A stretch of DNA of 6,244 nt from NCBI GenBank assembly GCA_029942205.1, contig JAOZTL010000200.1, forward strand, positions 1 through 6,244, written 5' to 3'. The notes under the pieces are model-generated. The model was not told the origin of the DNA, did not search any database, and was given only the letters and a program-made list of their open reading frames with translations. The stretch is from Bacteroidales bacterium. Its GTDB lineage: Bacteria; Bacteroidota; Bacteroidia; Bacteroidales; JAOZTL01. The translations under genes were made by a program, and so were the position numbers. Numbering within the stretch: the stretch's first letter is position 1; each line of letters opens with the position of its first letter. Below are positions 5,708 to 6,244 of this stretch, one piece after another.

Positions 5708-6244
5708 ATGCAGTACATTAGCTTCTTTATATTTCGTATTTTTACTTTTGTTATAGGGATTCTTCCATTCAGAGTGCTCTATCTTTTTTCAGATTTTATT
5801 GCTTTTTTTCTTTTTGATATAATAAAGTATCGTAGAAAAGTTGTTTTTGATAATTTAGAGAAGTCATTTCCTGAAAAAAAAGAAAAAGAAATAGCTCTGA
5901 TTGCAAAAAGATTTTACAAAAGTCTTTCAGACATAACATTGGAAGCTTTTAAAGGTTTTTTGATGACTCCCGCTCAATTCAAAAAACGGTATAAGTATCT
6001 AAATCCCGAATTATTAGATGAATATTTCGAAAAAGGACAGAACATAATGGCTGTTGGTGGACATTTTGTCAATTGGGAATGGGGTGGTGGATCTACGGCA
6101 ATTCAAGTAAAGCACTCTCCTGTAGTCTTGTATAAACCTTTGAAAAATAAAATTTTAGATAAATTTGTACGAAAACAAAGGAGCAAGACAGGTACAAATT
6201 TGGTTTCTATTGCAATCACCAAGCGTGTATTTCTGAGAGAATAC
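5708..6244 (+). CDS. Lipid A biosynthesis acyltransferase, LpxL/HtrB family (3' end beyond the window)
   Basis: The 179 codons present cover the N-terminal part of a late lipid A acyltransferase, an inner-membrane enzyme that adds a secondary acyl chain to lipid A. The protein has a hydrophobic N-terminal anchor (about 3-37, with FRIFTFVIGILPFRVLYLFS), then KYRRKVVFDNLEKSFPEK (40-57), the family's typical (R)xxVxxNLxxsFPE stretch, and GGHFVNWEW (117-125). H119 and E124 form the HX4(D/E) catalytic motif. VVLYKPLKNKILDKFVRKQR (139-158) matches the following block, which usually reads YRPLKN...R.R...G. About 110-120 residues are missing if it has the usual length near 290-300. The ATG is the only reasonable start, since a TGA lies in frame six codons upstream. 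It is divergent from the efflux operon and shares its control region. Confidence 0.93.
   Translation, partial: MQYISFFIFRIFTFVIGILPFRVLYLFSDFIAFFLFDIIKYRRKVVFDNLEKSFPEKKEKEIALIAKRFYKSLSDITLEAFKGFLMTPAQFKKRYKYLNPELLDEYFEKGQNIMAVGGHFVNWEWGGGSTAIQVKHSPVVLYKPLKNKILDKFVRKQRSKTGTNLVSIAITKRVFLREY

Overview
The window is AT-rich, compactly organised chromosomal DNA of a Bacteroidota member. The grounds are a perfect Bacteroidota-type promoter (TTTG, 19 bases, TAATTTTG), absence of obvious Shine-Dalgarno sequences, FAQ-type signal peptide ends and the character of the encoded proteins. Genus cannot be fixed from the sequence alone.

Positions 1 to 5466 hold one long minus-strand gene cluster, read right to left: a TetR-family regulator (4849-5466), a TolC-type outer-membrane channel (3447-4700), a lipoprotein HlyD/YbhG-type adaptor (2456-3361), an ABC ATPase (1558-2466), a GNAT-family acetyltransferase-like protein (1022-1552), a second ABC ATPase (297-1025) and the first 80 codons of an ABC-2 type permease (1-240, cut by the window edge). 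From the adaptor to the second ATPase the genes overlap or nearly touch. Together they look like a complete self-regulated tripartite efflux pump of the YbhG-YbhF-YbhS-YbhR type with its own TolC, where the double ATPase YbhF of E. coli is split into two proteins. A second permease gene is expected just outside the left edge.

Positions 5467 to 5707 form a divergent, very AT-rich control region. It carries a strong candidate promoter for the tetR operon with an overlapping palindrome (likely operator), a 14-base direct repeat, and a weaker candidate promoter for the plus-strand gene. From 5708 to the right edge lies the start of a lipid A biosynthesis-type acyltransferase (LpxL/HtrB family) with its HX4E catalytic motif.

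The points most worth a second look are: the two ATPases carry complementary degenerations that would all fall in one of the two shared ATP sites; a GNAT-fold gene with a degenerate acetyl-CoA loop is wedged between the two ATPase genes; and a 24-base hairpin repeat sits exactly on the stop codons of two consecutive genes. No transposon, CRISPR array, tRNA or rRNA was seen.
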